DNA from: Ariolimax columbianus
Taxonomy: Eukaryota > Mollusca > Gastropoda > Stylommatophora > Arionidae
DNA length: 64,000 bases
Direction: 5' to 3'
NCBI GenBank assembly: GCA_036924085.1
Contig: JAVGWX010000005.1
Coordinates: 78,404,047-78,468,046 of the forward strand
In this document: positions 20,620 to 32,092 of the stretch, piece by piece
How the letters are laid out: each line of letters opens with the position of its first letter
How positions within the stretch are numbered: the first letter of the stretch is position 1
Notes under the pieces: generated by a model
Seen by the model: only the letters and a program-made list of their open reading frames with translations
Database searches by the model: none
Told to the model about the DNA's origin: nothing
Made by a program: the position numbers and the translations under genes

Positions 20620-23400
20620 AAACGGCGCTCCTGTGGGAGGAACGTATCTCCTACCAGGCGCATCAGCAGGGTTGCGGATTGCTGAATGGTCTTCTAATTT
20701 GGAGGTTAGCTGCGAATAAATAAGCAGCCGTGGAGAAAAACGGGTGGCATTTACGGAGGCTGTAAGAGGGCAGCCTCTCCACCATGCAAAGACACAACGG
20801 GCTCATCACCTGTTTGTCTAAACAAATGATTACAAGCTAAAACATAGAGACAACCGAACTGATCTCAAAGGTGACGAACAGGCGAGAAATTAGGACCACG
20901 ATTTACGGAACACGGAATGTAAGTAGTATAAATGGGGGTGGGGTGGGGGGGGGGGGGTGGTGAACTAATAGAGGAGATTAAGAGTAAGAGTGCAACATTG
21001 ACAGTCCTGGCACTTTCAGAAACAAAGAAAAATGGACAGAGCGTTCTGGACCGTGACACCAACATGTTACTTTACAGCAGAGTTCCCACCACTGAAAGAG
21101 CCAGGGCAGGGGTGGGCTCTATAGTGAAAATTAATTTTTAAAAAGCAAACATTAAAGGATGGAAGTTCGTTTCAGAACGGCTGATGGTGCTAAGTCTACA
21201 AGAGAAGGATAGCAAAATGGATATCGTCATTGGGTATGCACGAAACGAAGATGAGAGCACTGACATGCACGATTGTATGAGCTCCAAGCAGAAATCCTGG
21301 GAGGAATTTGGAGAGAAACTGGAAAATAATGCTGGAGAAAACCAGAAGCTATTCTACAGGACCCCAAAGAACATGAGGACGAAAAAGCAATGTTCCCTGA
21401 AATTTGTTAAAGATAATCAAGGGGCTCTGCTGACCGCCCGAGAAGAGGTAATGAACAGATGGAAAGACAATGTTTTACAGTGGTCAGCGACCCATAGTTG
21501 ACTGCTAGCGTCAGGGCCAGCCAAACAGAGCTGCCAAGACCCTTCTACATCTCCATGCGGTGATCCTAGATAACATGCTGCCGCAAGGCAGACTGGCTAA
21601 GGAGAAGGGATCGAAGAGGGAATGCTAACCCGGTACTAAAAAAATGCTTGCTGAAGTCGGATGTGTTGGACCGAAAGGTGCAAATATTGCAGTCAAGCTG
21701 TAAACTACGACACAACGCATCCCATTCTCTGGACTACATTCTGCTACTTAAGCCATTTTAGGGTTTGGTAGCGGGAGATTGAGAACAAACGAAGCCAAGC
21801 CAAGATCTCCTTGGAGTGGAGGAAAATCAAGCTCTGGAAGTAACAGTCCCAATCTCAGAGGTGGGAGCCTATGATATCACAATGGAAGACCTAAAGGTAA
21901 CATTTGAGAAAATTAAGATTGGGAAAGCAGCAGGACATGATGGTATAACACCAGAAATGGTTAAATGCATGGGAACGGTAGGGAAGAGACTATTCATGAA
22001 GATTCTCAAGACAGCTTGACGCCACAAGAAGATACCAAAAGATTCCGAGGTTGCCATAATAATACCAATATTTAAAAAGGGTGCTAATCGACAATGTGAA
22101 AATCACAGAGGTATTTCCCTTCTCAGTGTCCCAGGGAAAGTCTAGGATTCCAGAACGGCGATTAAGAGGTCTAGCAGAGCGAAATATGGATGAAACGCAA
22201 TGTGGGTTTCTGGCAAACAGATGTACTCAAATCCGTATCTTTACACTCAGAAAGCTGAGTGAAAAGGATCTTGAGTATGATAAGGAGATGCATCTGTTTT
22301 TTTTTATTTCGAGGAAGTATTTGATAAAGTTCCTTGGGACAAACTCTGGGAGTACCTGATAAGGAAGAACACATTGGGAACCCTGATCTGCGCCATACAG
22401 AATTTCAATAAAACATGCAGAAATCATGTGCGAACGTCAAATCAAAAGTCAGGAGAGTTCAGGACCATTAGCGGAGTAAGACAGGGTGACAATCTATCAC
22501 CGCACCTTTTTATACCCCTCATGGATGAAGTCACCAAAGCCTGCAAGGAACGGAAAAAAAAGTATGTAGTAGAGTACTGGACGATTAAACAAAGTTGCAT
22601 ATCGGAGCTAGAATTTGCAGATGACGTGGCCCTGGACACGAAATCCGAGGCACATCAGATAAACTTGCAGGTCGGAGAAAAAGAGCTGAAGAAGAGAGGA
22701 ATGCACATCATCAACTCCAAAACAAAAACCACGGTGATCGCCAGAAACGAGAAGAAACATAAGATACCAGTGAGAGCACAACCGCTGGAGCAGGTCAGCC
22801 ACTTGAAATGTCCAGAAGTTGTAATATACAGCAGGGGAGGAATCAATAAGATTGAATGGCACAAAGGGCAGCAGCTGGTAGACCATTCCATGCAATAAAC
22901 AGAGGTTTCCTCAGTAAAAGAGAAATAAGCAGGAAAACAAAGATGGATGTATACCGCTCGACCTGTGTGCCTGTCGTGGCATATGGATGTGGGTCATGAC
23001 CACAGCCCAAGAAAGGGAACTACAAACTTCAGAAATGAGGTACTTAATAAAGGTGGTTCAGGTGACGAAAAGGGACAAGATCCGTAACCAGACAATACGT
23101 AACAATCTCGAAGCCCAACCCCTGCAGACACGAGTGGAGCAGTCCCAGCTACAGTGGTTTAACCCTGTCTGTAGGAGGGAAAGATCGGATACCAAGGCGG
23201 TCATGTGAGGCAAAAAGTCAAGGACACAGACCCCCAGGATGTCCCAAAGTACGTTGGGAAGACAATATACGACAGCCCCTAAGTGACTGAGGGCTGGATT
23301 GGAAAGATGCCAGAAGAAAGATGGTGGATAGAACAGTATGGCGTTCTCTCTGGAAAACCTCTACACCTGACGGTAGAAGAAGAGCTACTAAGTAAGTCAA
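20620..23400 (+). mobile_element. LINE-B copy 2, longest copy, interrupted by a SINE S1
   Basis: A 5' UTR-like region (from about 20620) precedes an endonuclease relic (LALSETKKNGQ near 21010, GWKFVSERLMVLSLQEKD near 21160). After the S1 insertion at 21476-21797 comes the reverse transcriptase. It begins KIKIGKAAGHDGITPEMVKC near 21915 and continues with an FEEVFDKVPWDKLWE relic near 22310, SGVRQGDNLSPHLF near 22473 and ELEFADDVALDTKSEAH near 22609. VSHLKCPEVVIYS and the C-terminal TTAQERELQTSEMRYLIKV follow. The 3' end is GAGCTACTAAGTAAG. Many frameshifts and stops, and much of the endonuclease is deleted near 21270. Confidence 0.8.
21476..21797 (+). repeat. SINE family S1, long form, inside LINE-B copy 2
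   Basis: It runs from the S1 head (CAGTGGTCAGCGACCCATAG) through the body (TGCTGAAGTCGGATGTGTTG) to GGGAGATTGAGAACAAACG. The tail is decayed. It splits the LINE-B coding region, so it is younger than that LINE-B insertion. Confidence 0.85.
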
Positions 23401-24005
23401 ACGGTGCTGCCTTTAGCCGTAAGACGATAAATCGGCTAGATATTGGATGACAACCCATCATGCATCTGGCTGTGTTTTTATGTACCAGTATCCCCACTCC
23501 ATGTAAGTGTTTTTTCTCCCTACAACTGAAGTAAAAGTTGTGGTCCTCCTTCGTGGTAAACTCACCAAAGTTTTTCCATCAAAGCCTCGCATATACCTAG
23601 AATGTTCCACCGGTAGTTCTTCATCTCGTGCGTTAGCTCGTTGATTTTACCACATGGGTTCAGTGTTCTGACTTTCTATGTTCCTATTCGGAGCTTGTCC
23701 TTCCTCAGCTTTATGGTTCCACCAGTAGCACACTTATCACATATGCCCTGATGTGGGATGGCATGCACGGCCATTGTTAACCCAGGCTGTGACCCAGCCG
23801 GTATGGTAGATTCCGGTTGTGTCTTCATGGGTGAATCTTGGGCGATTGTCTCTTGACAGAGCCCATCTTCTCTCCAAGCCGGTGTGGGCCAACATCTGCA
23901 TCTGACCTGGAGGAGTCCCTCTCTCCAGGCCAGCCATTACCTTGTTTGTCTTCAGCCTCGCGGCCATAGTTTCCCAGTGTGCACCACTTGGGGATAGAAG
24001 AAGGT
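23400..24005 (-). mobile_element. LINE-A-type 5' end (5' UTR and endonuclease start), inverted segment
   Basis: On the minus strand a GC-rich 5' UTR (24000-23740) matches the 5' UTR of LINE-A, sharing GCAGATGTTGGCCCAC and GGCTTGGAGAG-type stretches. An endonuclease start follows (KVRTLNPCGKINELTHEMKN near 23680-23620), then GILVHKNTARCMMGCHPISS near 23490-23430. It meets the sense-oriented RT half of a LINE-A-type element head to head at about 24005. Confidence 0.75.
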
Positions 24006-25850
24006 CACTGAAAAACCAAAAAAAATTGTCAAGAAAGTTATACAACAAAAGATTAGAGAGGCGAAAGAAGCGTGAGAAATATACAAACATCGAAAAGAGA
24101 TTCGACAGAAATGACGCCAAAGGAACATACAAGGTGGTCAAAGAACTGGTAACACAAAGACAAGGCAGGAACTTTATGATCCAGGATAAAAGCGGAAAGT
24201 GGCTTTTAGAGGACAATGACGTACTCGCACGATGGACAGAGTACTGATCCGATTTATACAACTACAAGATGAGATACGAAACGAACCTGTGAGAACAATC
24301 ACTCCAACAACTATATAGGATAACCAACTGATAACGAAGCTACAATGGTAAAGACGCGGAGAAGAGGGAAAGTGGCCGTCGTGGACAATATATCAGCAGA
24401 GTTCTTACAGGCATGTGGGGAGGTAGTGGCGGAAGGGCCTGACACAAATCTGCAACAAAAACTGCAGGAAACTGGCCGGACTTATGGACAAAATCAATGG
24501 TGTCTTTATGTACATGTCTTTATTCCTTAAGTCTTAAAACCTAAAGTTGTGCCAAAATTACAGAACAATACCCCTCATCAGTCATCATGCAAGGTCTTGA
24601 TGAGAATAATCTTCGACAGATTGAAACCCCCAAGCGGAGAACATCATTGATGAGGAGCAGGCAGGGTTCAGACAGGGAAGAAGCACTTCACGTTCATCAT
24701 GTTCTTTGCATAACGTCGCTCTCATTATAACCGCTCTGTAAGATTCTCGATCTATAGCCAGAACTCCCGCCTCTGTCATCTTCAGGAACTTCGTCATGTC
24801 TTGTGCCCATCTTTTCGTTCGTCCTGCCTCTGTCCCACTTTCTAGGCATCACACACTCCAGCATAGTTTTCTCCAGGCTATAATGACGTTTGATGTGGCC
24901 AAAATATTTTAGCTTTCTTGAAAATATATTGTTTACTAACCAATTTTCCTCTATATCCAGTTCTTGTAGGATATCTGCATTTTCCCTTTTCGCTATCCAT
25001 GGTATTTTGAGCACCCATCCGTGGCATTTTAGTTCAAAAGATTCAATCCTTTTCCTAAGTGTTTGTGTGGTTGTCCACGTTTCACATCCGTATGTTGCCA
25101 CTGGGAAGATGCAAGTTCGCAGGATTTTTATGTCCGTAATTTTATTAGAGTTCTGCCATAAGTTTATCATTTTATTCTAACAAGCACTTTAACAGACATT
25201 TAATTTAAGACTGCTAAACGAAAAAATATATGGAACAATTGATAGGGTATGGCATAAAGTGCTATGGGCAACCACGAGGAGTATAAAATCAACGAAAATA
25301 TTATACAGGTCCTTGAATACCTGTATGACAAGGCGTCCAGCGCAGTTCTTGTGAATGGGAGGCGAGGGGATTGGTTTCGCACACCAGCCCGTTTGAGACA
25401 GGGTTGTACACTATCCCCAACACTTTTTAACATATTCCTTGAGGGAATTATTAGCGAGGCACTTGGAGATCACGTTGGTACTGTCAAGATAGGGGGCCGA
25501 ACGATTACCAACCGTCGTTTTGCAAATGAAATATACGGGTTGGCTGGCTCAGAAGCGAAATCCAGGAATGGGTCAGAAAGATCCATCAAACAGCTGTTAA
25601 CTGTGGTGTTTAGATAGCGCTGGAAAGACAGAATTAATTACCAACAACGCCGAGGGCTTAAACAGTTGGATAAAAGCTAATGGCCAGGAATTAGAAGTGG
25701 TCGAGCGTTTTAAATATCTGGGTTCGATTGTCAGTGATGAAGGATCAAAATGTGAGGTGTTGGTCAAAATAGCACAGACAATAGCGGCGCTTGCACGGCT
25801 TAACAAAAACTGGCAAGATTTAATTGTTATCAGAGCTGCATAATTACTTA
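24006..25850 (+). mobile_element. LINE-A-type reverse-transcriptase half, split by LINE-E
   Basis: It begins near 24020 with connector sequence (NIEKRFDRNDAKGTYKVVKE, IQDKSGKWLLEDNDVLARWT). It continues through VVDNISAEFLQACGE near 24380 and EEQAGFRQGRS near 24655-24680. After the LINE-E insertion come NLRLLNEK near 25205 and EYLYDKASSAVLVNGRRGDW near 25315, then RQGCTLSPTLFNIFLEGII near 25395. The catalytic ADD motif is changed to FANEIYG near 25522, followed by VVERFKYLGSIVSDEG near 25697. It ends near 25840 without the TGAAC tail. Several frameshifts. Confidence 0.8.
24689..25181 (-). mobile_element. LINE-E 3' fragment with 8-bp target-site duplication
   Basis: The minus strand has a long open frame (ILRTCIFPVATYGCETWTTT, RKRIESFELKCHGWVLKIPW, LDIEENWLVNNIFSRKLKYF, GHIKRHYSLEKTMLE). 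This is the thumb and C-terminal part of a LINE related to, but distinct from, LINE-A. The flanking LINE-A sequence carries AAGCACTT on both sides (24681-24688 and 25182-25189), as expected for a 5'-truncated insertion. The frame is nearly intact, suggesting a fairly recent arrival. Confidence 0.85.
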
Positions 25851-26770
25851 GTTTGAGCCTGCCTCTCCACAGCCTATTTAGTCTCCGATACATGGGATGA
25901 TCTGCGAGTCTCTTACATTTTTCAGTAAGATGCTATCTCATATGTTCACTATTGGCTGTTGTTTTGTATTGCTTTCCAGATCCTTAATTTCTGTGGACGT
26001 TAAGGCTCCTGTTATGATGTAGGTTGCTTGGTTTTTTAATGTTTTATTTTAAACAGTCTTTTCTTTACTACTACAGCCTCATTATGTCTGTATATATTAC
26101 TCACTTAGGATATTCTCATCAGCACTCAATATTTGTGTTTTCCATGTCATGCAACAGTTTAAGGAAACTCCAAGATAACTTGGAGTTTCTTCCTGTCTTA
26201 TAGTTTGTTTATGTGAGAGTTGTGGTTTGTTAGATAAGAAGAAGATGGTGTGTGTTGAAAATCTATGGTATTGATTCTTTTACTTCTGCAATCCTCCATG
26301 TTTTTTTTACCCTGCCTGAAGTTGTATGTTTAGCTTTTTTTTGTTTAATGTACCCATCATAAATGTTCTGAAGATTCACTCTTTATGTTTCCAGTTACTA
26401 CATCCACTGTCTCACAAATATGTGCCATCGCTTGACCAATAACTTCTTGTTCAACTATTTTTTAGATTTGTGACGATCAATGACTTTTGTTTTCTCTGAT
26501 GTTTCCTCTGTGATGTTGTTTGTGACAATAATACTGGTTATTGTCATTGCCTATGCTGCTGCTGTGATTATTCTAATCTGTTATATTTATCATTTACTTT
26601 AGGGTTTAATATGTAACCAGTTTGTGATGTTAAGATATTGATAAGTCCCCTGCACCATGTTCTACGTTGAATGAAAGGGATGATTATACATATAAAAGCA
26701 GACATGCAGTCTGATATAGATGTCCTGTCTGTCATTTGATAATCCAGTGTTTCATTTAATCTTGTAATAT
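25851..26770. other. AT-rich DNA, nothing recognised
   Basis: No coding frame or repeat family was recognised. T-rich stretches predominate. Confidence 0.5.
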
Positions 26771-27470
26771 GAACATGAAAATGAATGTACTTGCCCTTAT
26801 GATGAACAATAAGAGAGGATTCAATGATATCATCAAAACGGATGGTAAACAGAGCGAGACAGTTACACAATTCAGATATCTAGGATCTGTAATTGGGGCA
26901 GAGGGGACAAAGCTAAGAATAAGATCTGGACAAGCTATAACAATCCTCACCTCAATGAAGCCATTGTGAAAAGAATGTCTTACTTAAAACTAATATCAAA
27001 CTCATACAGCATCGGCCATTACCCCGGGGAAGCAAACCCTTACATAAAATGCATGTCGAAGTCGGATGAACTGGGCCGACAGGCGCAAAATAAAAACCAC
27101 AGTGCAACGCACACCGCCTTGTGGATTAGAGAAATAAGGCGAACACAAAAAAAACAACACAAAAACTCATACAAACACTATCCCTCTCTGTGTAAGAGAC
27201 ATGGATGCTGAATTAGAGCTGAATATTCAGGCGATGGAGATGAGATGCTTGAGACGGATCCTTCAATAATATACAGGGGTGTGTCACGACTGACAATGTA
27301 CGCAACACAATTAGTCTGTCAAGCCTTATCGAAAACTCCTGTTAGTAGTAAAAACACTCAAACTACAGTAATATGATACTAAGCCATGTAATACGATAAA
27401 ATAGACTACCAAACAAGATACTCAAAGGCACAGTCCCAGGCAAGAGAGAGGGAGGTTGCTCCAAGGAACT
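26771..27470 (+). mobile_element. LINE fragment (RT thumb and C-terminus), split by SINE S2
   Basis: The plus strand reads TDGKQSETVTQFRYLGSVIG near 26840-26900 and, after the SINE, ELNIQAMEMRCLRRILQ near 27210-27260. These are the YLGS and QAMEMRC motifs of LINE-A-like reverse transcriptases. Later sequence is highly decayed. Confidence 0.6.
27009..27162 (+). repeat. SINE family S2, 5'-truncated, with target-site duplication
   Basis: It begins at CGGCCATTACCCCGGGG, so the tRNA head is lost. It keeps the S2 middle (AAATAAAAACCACAGTGCAA) and 3' end (AATAAGGCGAACACAAAAAA). Flanked by an 11-bp direct repeat, AAACTCATACA, at 26998-27008 and 27163-27173. It interrupts the LINE fragment. Confidence 0.9.
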
Positions 27471-27652
27471 CTGGACATTTGTTCTTCTTTGTACGCTTCT
27501 TCTTCTTCGTACGCTGGACATATCTTCAAAAGGAGATGGATGTTATGATGATGAACAGACAAAAGTGGTGATGAATGGTTCATGAAGCAGTAAATAAAAT
27601 ACAAAGCAATTCTCAAATGAACACCACAAATGTTATTAACTTATTATGTATA

Positions 27653-27893
27653 AGTAAGTAAGTTGCATGTCCTTTTACAGAACATAGCTTCTTACAACCG
27701 CCACCTATTTGGCTGTTTAAGTTTCTTGGCAAGTGTGCAATACGGTAGGTTGCCATTACTTTCCGTACGTGGAGGAGCATTAGCCCGAGAAAAAACCCAG
27801 TGTCTACCAAACTGGACACAAGCGGGAATCGAACCCGGATTGATGGGATTGTGAAAACCGAGCGAGTTTCACCACTAGGCCTCGCATCCTCCT
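27653..27893 (-). repeat. tRNA-derived SINE, family S3, with target-site duplication
   Basis: The minus strand starts GGAGGATGCGAGGCCTAGTG with an A-box (GGCCTAGTGG) and a strong B-box (GGGTTCGATTCCC). An unrelated body follows, and the element ends in an ACTT repeat. Flanked by a 12-bp direct repeat, TTATTATGTATA, at 27641-27652 and 27894-27905. It is distinct from S1, S2 and S4. A tRNA gene is unlikely because the head is imperfect and fused to the SINE body. Confidence 0.88.
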
Positions 27894-27905
27894 TTATTAT
27901 GTATA

Positions 27906-29220
27906 TGTTCATTTTATTTGGTTATTTCTGAGTGAAGATTAATGCTTCACAACCAGTAGCAGTTGTTTTGGTAAAAGTTACATATTATGATAATTTGGTT
28001 GTTAACATTTTGTGATTAAAAATGTGAAGGATATACCTAAAATGGCTGCCAATTGATTATGCACGTTTTGATCACATATTTGTTTATGAGATATTGTCAC
28101 TGCTGAGAAGCATGATAGTGATGATATTTTGTATGTGAGAAACATGTCAATTTTTATTTAACGAATTAAATATAAGGGAGTGATTAATTTGAAAACAACA
28201 CATAAAACAAAAAAATTTGGTAAACAATGCTTCTTTATTTTGAAAACAATTCAAGTTGTCATTGTTCACAAGCCAGCTGTACATGAGTTTAAGGATTTAG
28301 GTACCAGATAAACGCTGGAGTAGTCTGGATTTCCTATCCACACCGAATATTTATTCTCATATCTGTTATGGTCACTGTCCTACACGCTGCCAGATAATCA
28401 AAGTTCAACTGTATCCAAAAGCAGTAATTATATAGTCACAACACAAAATGTTTAATCACGTATAGCAATGATTCCAAATATCTTCACTTGGGCAGATCAC
28501 TTTCAACAGTACATATTTCGCTGCTATTAGTGCAATAACAAAATTGTTATTTTATGTAAATAATTTATGACTGAAAAGTATGCTTGATATAATCATGTAA
28601 GTGTATGCCCTGATTTAACCAGGGTCTGGTTAAAAGAGACAAGCTTCACAGGATCCATTTCTTTAAAATAAATATAAAAAAGCAGTTCACAAGATGTTTA
28701 TTTTTATTAATAATACAATTTCACATTAAGTATATTTTAGATAGCTTGTCTACAACTGTTTAGGCTAGCATGATACACCTGATCCTACTAGGAGCTCTGC
28801 AAATATGTCACTTCCAGCAATAGTGGTTTAATTCCAAGCAAAACAAAACATGTTCATTAACACTTGTTTTATTTTTTTTTTTTTATAAATGTAAGTCCAG
28901 GATTATCAACTTACACTGTTAATTCAATCCAGTACAAGCTAAAAAATCTGTTGTAAGTCTAAATACAAAGTTTTTGTCTACCTTTTGTTATGATTTTTAA
29001 AGGCAACCAAATAAGGTGTTGGTTATTTTTAGATTTCGTGAGAAGTTATTTCTTGTTGACAGATAGCTTGATAATGAAAGAACAGAATTCCAGTCTCAAC
29101 ATGGGCAGAATAACTCTTGAAATGTTTGAAAACCTGAGCAACAAATGTCAGAGAAAGAAGAAAATGTAAACAAATCTGCACCTCAGCTATTGATTAATGA
29201 ATTCATCAATATCAGTTAAA
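27906..29220. other. AT-rich intergenic DNA, nothing recognised
   Basis: No coding frame, RNA gene or known repeat was seen. Confidence 0.5.
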
Positions 29221-29660
29221 AACGGCGCATGACATGGAAAAGTCAGATTGAGAGAAACCGAATGAAAGCCAGAGAAAGAATGGCAATCATGAGGAAATTT
29301 GCTGGCACAAGCTGGGGAGCAGACGAAGGCAAACTAAAGAAACTGTATACTGGAAGAGTGAGACCAGTTCTCGAGTATGGCATTGCGACATGGACAACAG
29401 CAGCGAAGGCGAACTTCGATAAAGTTAACAAACTTCAAAACCAAGCCATGAGAATTATAACAGGTGGCATGAAGTCAACGCCAATTGTAGAACTTGAAAA
29501 GATTACAAAACTGCAATCCATGACCGATAGAAGAGACTGCAGAGCCCAGCTGCAGTCAGAGAAACTCCGAAGACTGACCGACCATCCAATGCACCAGAGA
29601 CTCAACAATTTGGGAAATGGGAAACTAAAGCGGAGAAACTTTGCAGAAATAGCCAAAGCA

Positions 29661-30227
29661 TACCTTACGCCATTTGATGAAAGAGACTGAGCACCTATGG
29701 GTATGCCCGGAGTGCAGTGACGTCAATTGTTAGAAACAGAACAGAACAGAATTTTGTCCTGACAGTGGCTAACAGCCTACTCTTATTAATTTTCAACTGC
29801 CAAGGATTCTAACAAGGTGGCTGCCTCCTCTGTAAACAACAGCCAGCCAGTGAAATTCTTCCTTGCAAGGGTTGTTTTTACATGACGACTGGATCTCCAA
29901 TATGAATAGATGCTGGTCTCACCTGTCTTGAGAACAGGGGACACTTGAAACTTGTTGAATTTGAAACCACACCATTTTGTGGTTCAGTTTCTTGAGACGC
30001 AAGCACCTTTACCTCTCAACTATTGTGACCACTAGTTCATAAATTGGGTGTAACTTATTTATTGTTCCTTTTTTTTTTAAATGATTGTTTTAACAAATTA
30101 CTGAGGTGATAGGAACAGGAATAGAAAGAATACAAGATACTACTAAAGATGCTGGAATCACAGTAAAAAGCTCCCTGCTTTGGATGGAAACTGGGCAATT
30201 GTAGAAGAGACTAGCAACAAGTGATCA
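29661..30227. repeat. Insertion in LINE-C bounded by a 23-bp direct repeat; contains an S4 SINE
   Basis: AACTTTGCAGAAATAGCCAA occurs at the end of the first LINE-C segment (29638-29660) and again at the start of the second (30229-30251). LINE-C protein reads through smoothly if the interval is removed (NFAEIAKAKMHED). The interval holds a piece ending in an ACAGA repeat (about 29730-29750), then a minus-strand S4 tRNA-SINE at 29755-30045. Confidence 0.7.
29755..30045 (-). repeat. tRNA-derived SINE, family S4
   Basis: The minus strand has a degenerate tRNA-like head (GTGGTCACAATAGTTGAGAG; B-box relic GGTTTCAAATTC). The body CAAGTGTCCCCTGTTCTCAA and the end CTTGGCAGTTGAAAATTAAT match the copy at 10310-10512. 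Confidence 0.6.
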
Positions 30228-30254
30228 AACTTTGCAGAAATAGCCAAAGCAAAG

Positions 30255-31253
30255 ATGCACGAAGATCCCATAAACGCACTAACAACACCAAAACCCATCA
30301 CTACTGTACGAAAACCTACTTGGTGGCAGGATATATTTCCAGAGGTGGTAGAAAATATACCAGGTATTGCAAACAAAAACTGCCAGAGTGAAAAAGAAAG
30401 GAGAGACACTACCCTAAGCTTCATAACGAAAAGCTACCCAAGCATGGACTGGACCCATGCATACACCGACGGTTCTGTAACAAACACTACACAGAACGGA
30501 GGGGCAGGAGCATTCCTGAACCTACCAAATGGCAGAAAAATAACACTGTCATTCGCTACTGGTAAGTACACAAGCAATTTCAGAGCAGAGGCAGAGGCAC
30601 TGAGGGCGGCAGTGGAAGAAATGGTAACACACAGTGAAAATGAGAGCCATATAGTCCTACTGACAGATGCTCTCGAAGTAGTCACAGCGCTAAAAAGCCA
30701 GAAAAACACTGAGCTTAATGACTTAAGAGCAGCACTCTGCAAACTGTGCCAGCAGTCCGCACCAAAAAGGGTAGTGGTACAGTGGGTTCCGTCACACTGC
30801 AACATCCAAGGCAACGAGGAGGCAGACAGACTGGCAAAAGAAGGTGCAAGGCTACCACAAACAGATACCAGTATGACGTACGAAGAGTCAAAACGGCTTA
30901 TCAAAGCCAGATACATGTCCAAATGGGAAACCGAACATACTGGTTACACCAAAAACGATGCCTATTACCAGTTGAACCGAAGAGAGCAGGTCGTCGTCTT
31001 CAGACTTCGCACTGGCCACAACAGACTGAGGTACCACCTATTCAACAAATTGAAGATAGGGTGTACCGACGAATGCCCGTGCGGTACTGGTAAAATGACC
31101 ACTGAACATCTGCTGCAGAACTGCCCGACATACGAGGATCAGAGAGAGCAGATGTGGCCATCACCAGTGGAACTGCAAGACAAGCTCTATGGTAGTGGCG
31201 AGAGTCTCAGGATGACCGCCGCTTTTTTCGAGAAAATAATGGTTACTGTCTGA
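30255..31253 (+). CDS. LINE-C ORF2 C-terminal part: RNase H and CCHC-like end, open 332 codons
   Basis: The RNase H domain spans roughly residues 70-200. It has AYTDGSVTN (first Asp), FRAEAEALRAAVEE (Glu), IVLLTDALEVV (Asp) and NIQGNEEADRLAKEG (Asp), so all four acidic positions are present. After it comes a conserved tail with RTGHNRLRYHLFNKLKIG and CPCGTGKMTTEHLLQNC, a C-x-C-x8-H-x4-C arrangement typical of I/R1/Jockey-like ORF2 ends. The frame is fully open, but the polymerase part is missing, so the copy is incomplete. The start codon is only the first Met in the open frame. Confidence 0.85.
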   Translation: MHEDPINALTTPKPITTVRKPTWWQDIFPEVVENIPGIANKNCQSEKERRDTTLSFITKSYPSMDWTHAYTDGSVTNTTQNGGAGAFLNLPNGRKITLSFATGKYTSNFRAEAEALRAAVEEMVTHSENESHIVLLTDALEVVTALKSQKNTELNDLRAALCKLCQQSAPKRVVVQWVPSHCNIQGNEEADRLAKEGARLPQTDTSMTYEESKRLIKARYMSKWETEHTGYTKNDAYYQLNRREQVVVFRLRTGHNRLRYHLFNKLKIGCTDECPCGTGKMTTEHLLQNCPTYEDQREQMWPSPVELQDKLYGSGESLRMTAAFFEKIMVTV

Positions 31254-31262
31254 CTGCGTACG

Positions 31263-32092
31263 CAGAAGAAGAAGATCAAGTGAATGGCTTCTAGAATTTA
31301 CATCATGTTCTTATTTCCTCACTAAAGAAATATTTTTTTAACAGCCATACTTTTCTTTATTTATTATTTATCTGTGGCCTCTTTTTTTTATGTCAACATC
31401 ACACACATGGATGTGCTCATAGATTACTAACAATTTTATTACAATTTTGTCTACTTTCTTGCTACATTTAATTGAAGTATTTTTCTTGTAAATCTATCAA
31501 TCCTGGTGGTAAATCATATATATAGCAATACCTTGCACTTTCGTCTGGTTAGGGAACAGAACAGAAACGGATGTCAAAGCATTGCCTTTATTTAACTTGC
31601 AAACGCTATTGGCTGCCGAAAAACATAAATAACTTAACTTTATATAACAATTCAGAATGTGTGCAAAGCCTAAATAAAGAGAAATAAAAGAAAAATAAAC
31701 ATAAGAACAAATGAACAAAACTATTAAAAAATTAATTAAATCTTACCTTGAAATATTTATATTATTGCATAAGTGGACGATGAATTTAAATTTAAATATT
31801 GGCGATTTACTGAGAATTTTTTTCAAATAAAAATATTTGAATGAAGAAGGAAGTATTGCTTGGACAATAAACTGCAGTAAAGAAGTTGTGTTTTGTGGAA
31901 GAAACTTTTTTTTGTTGATCTCAAAAAGCAAAGTCTTGAAATAGGACAACATATACAAAATTTGAAATGTTATAATTGAAAATAAGTGAAAGAGCAAACT
32001 GACAAAAGCCAAAGTATTGCTATAAAATTTTCCCTTTAATCAACATTAAATAATACTGTATTTCCTACTGGACAATATAAGGTTTTCATTTT
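31263..32092. other. Intergenic AT-rich DNA downstream of the macro-domain gene
   Basis: This lies between LINE-C and the stop codon of the minus-strand macro gene and should contain that gene's 3' UTR. AT-rich, no other feature supported. Confidence 0.4.

Larger units (their letters stand above)
29221..31262 (+). mobile_element. LINE-C copy 1: I-type non-LTR element, 3' half with RNase H
   Basis: The first segment (29229-29690) encodes the RT C-terminus (KLKKLYTGRVRPVLEYGIAT, NKLQNQAMRIITGG). A 567-bp insertion bounded by a direct repeat separates it from the rest (30228-31253), which carries RNase H and the C-terminal zinc-knuckle-like region. The element ends ACGCAGAAGAAGAAG just after the stop codon. 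A trinucleotide 3' tail and an RNase H after the RT suggest the I superfamily. The exact clade is not certain. Confidence 0.85.

Noticed and set aside
30255..31253. 332-codon ORF as a host RNase H gene
   Set aside because: Same sequence recurs at 37430, 54271 and 61289 with target-site duplications and a GAA tail, so it belongs to LINE-C.
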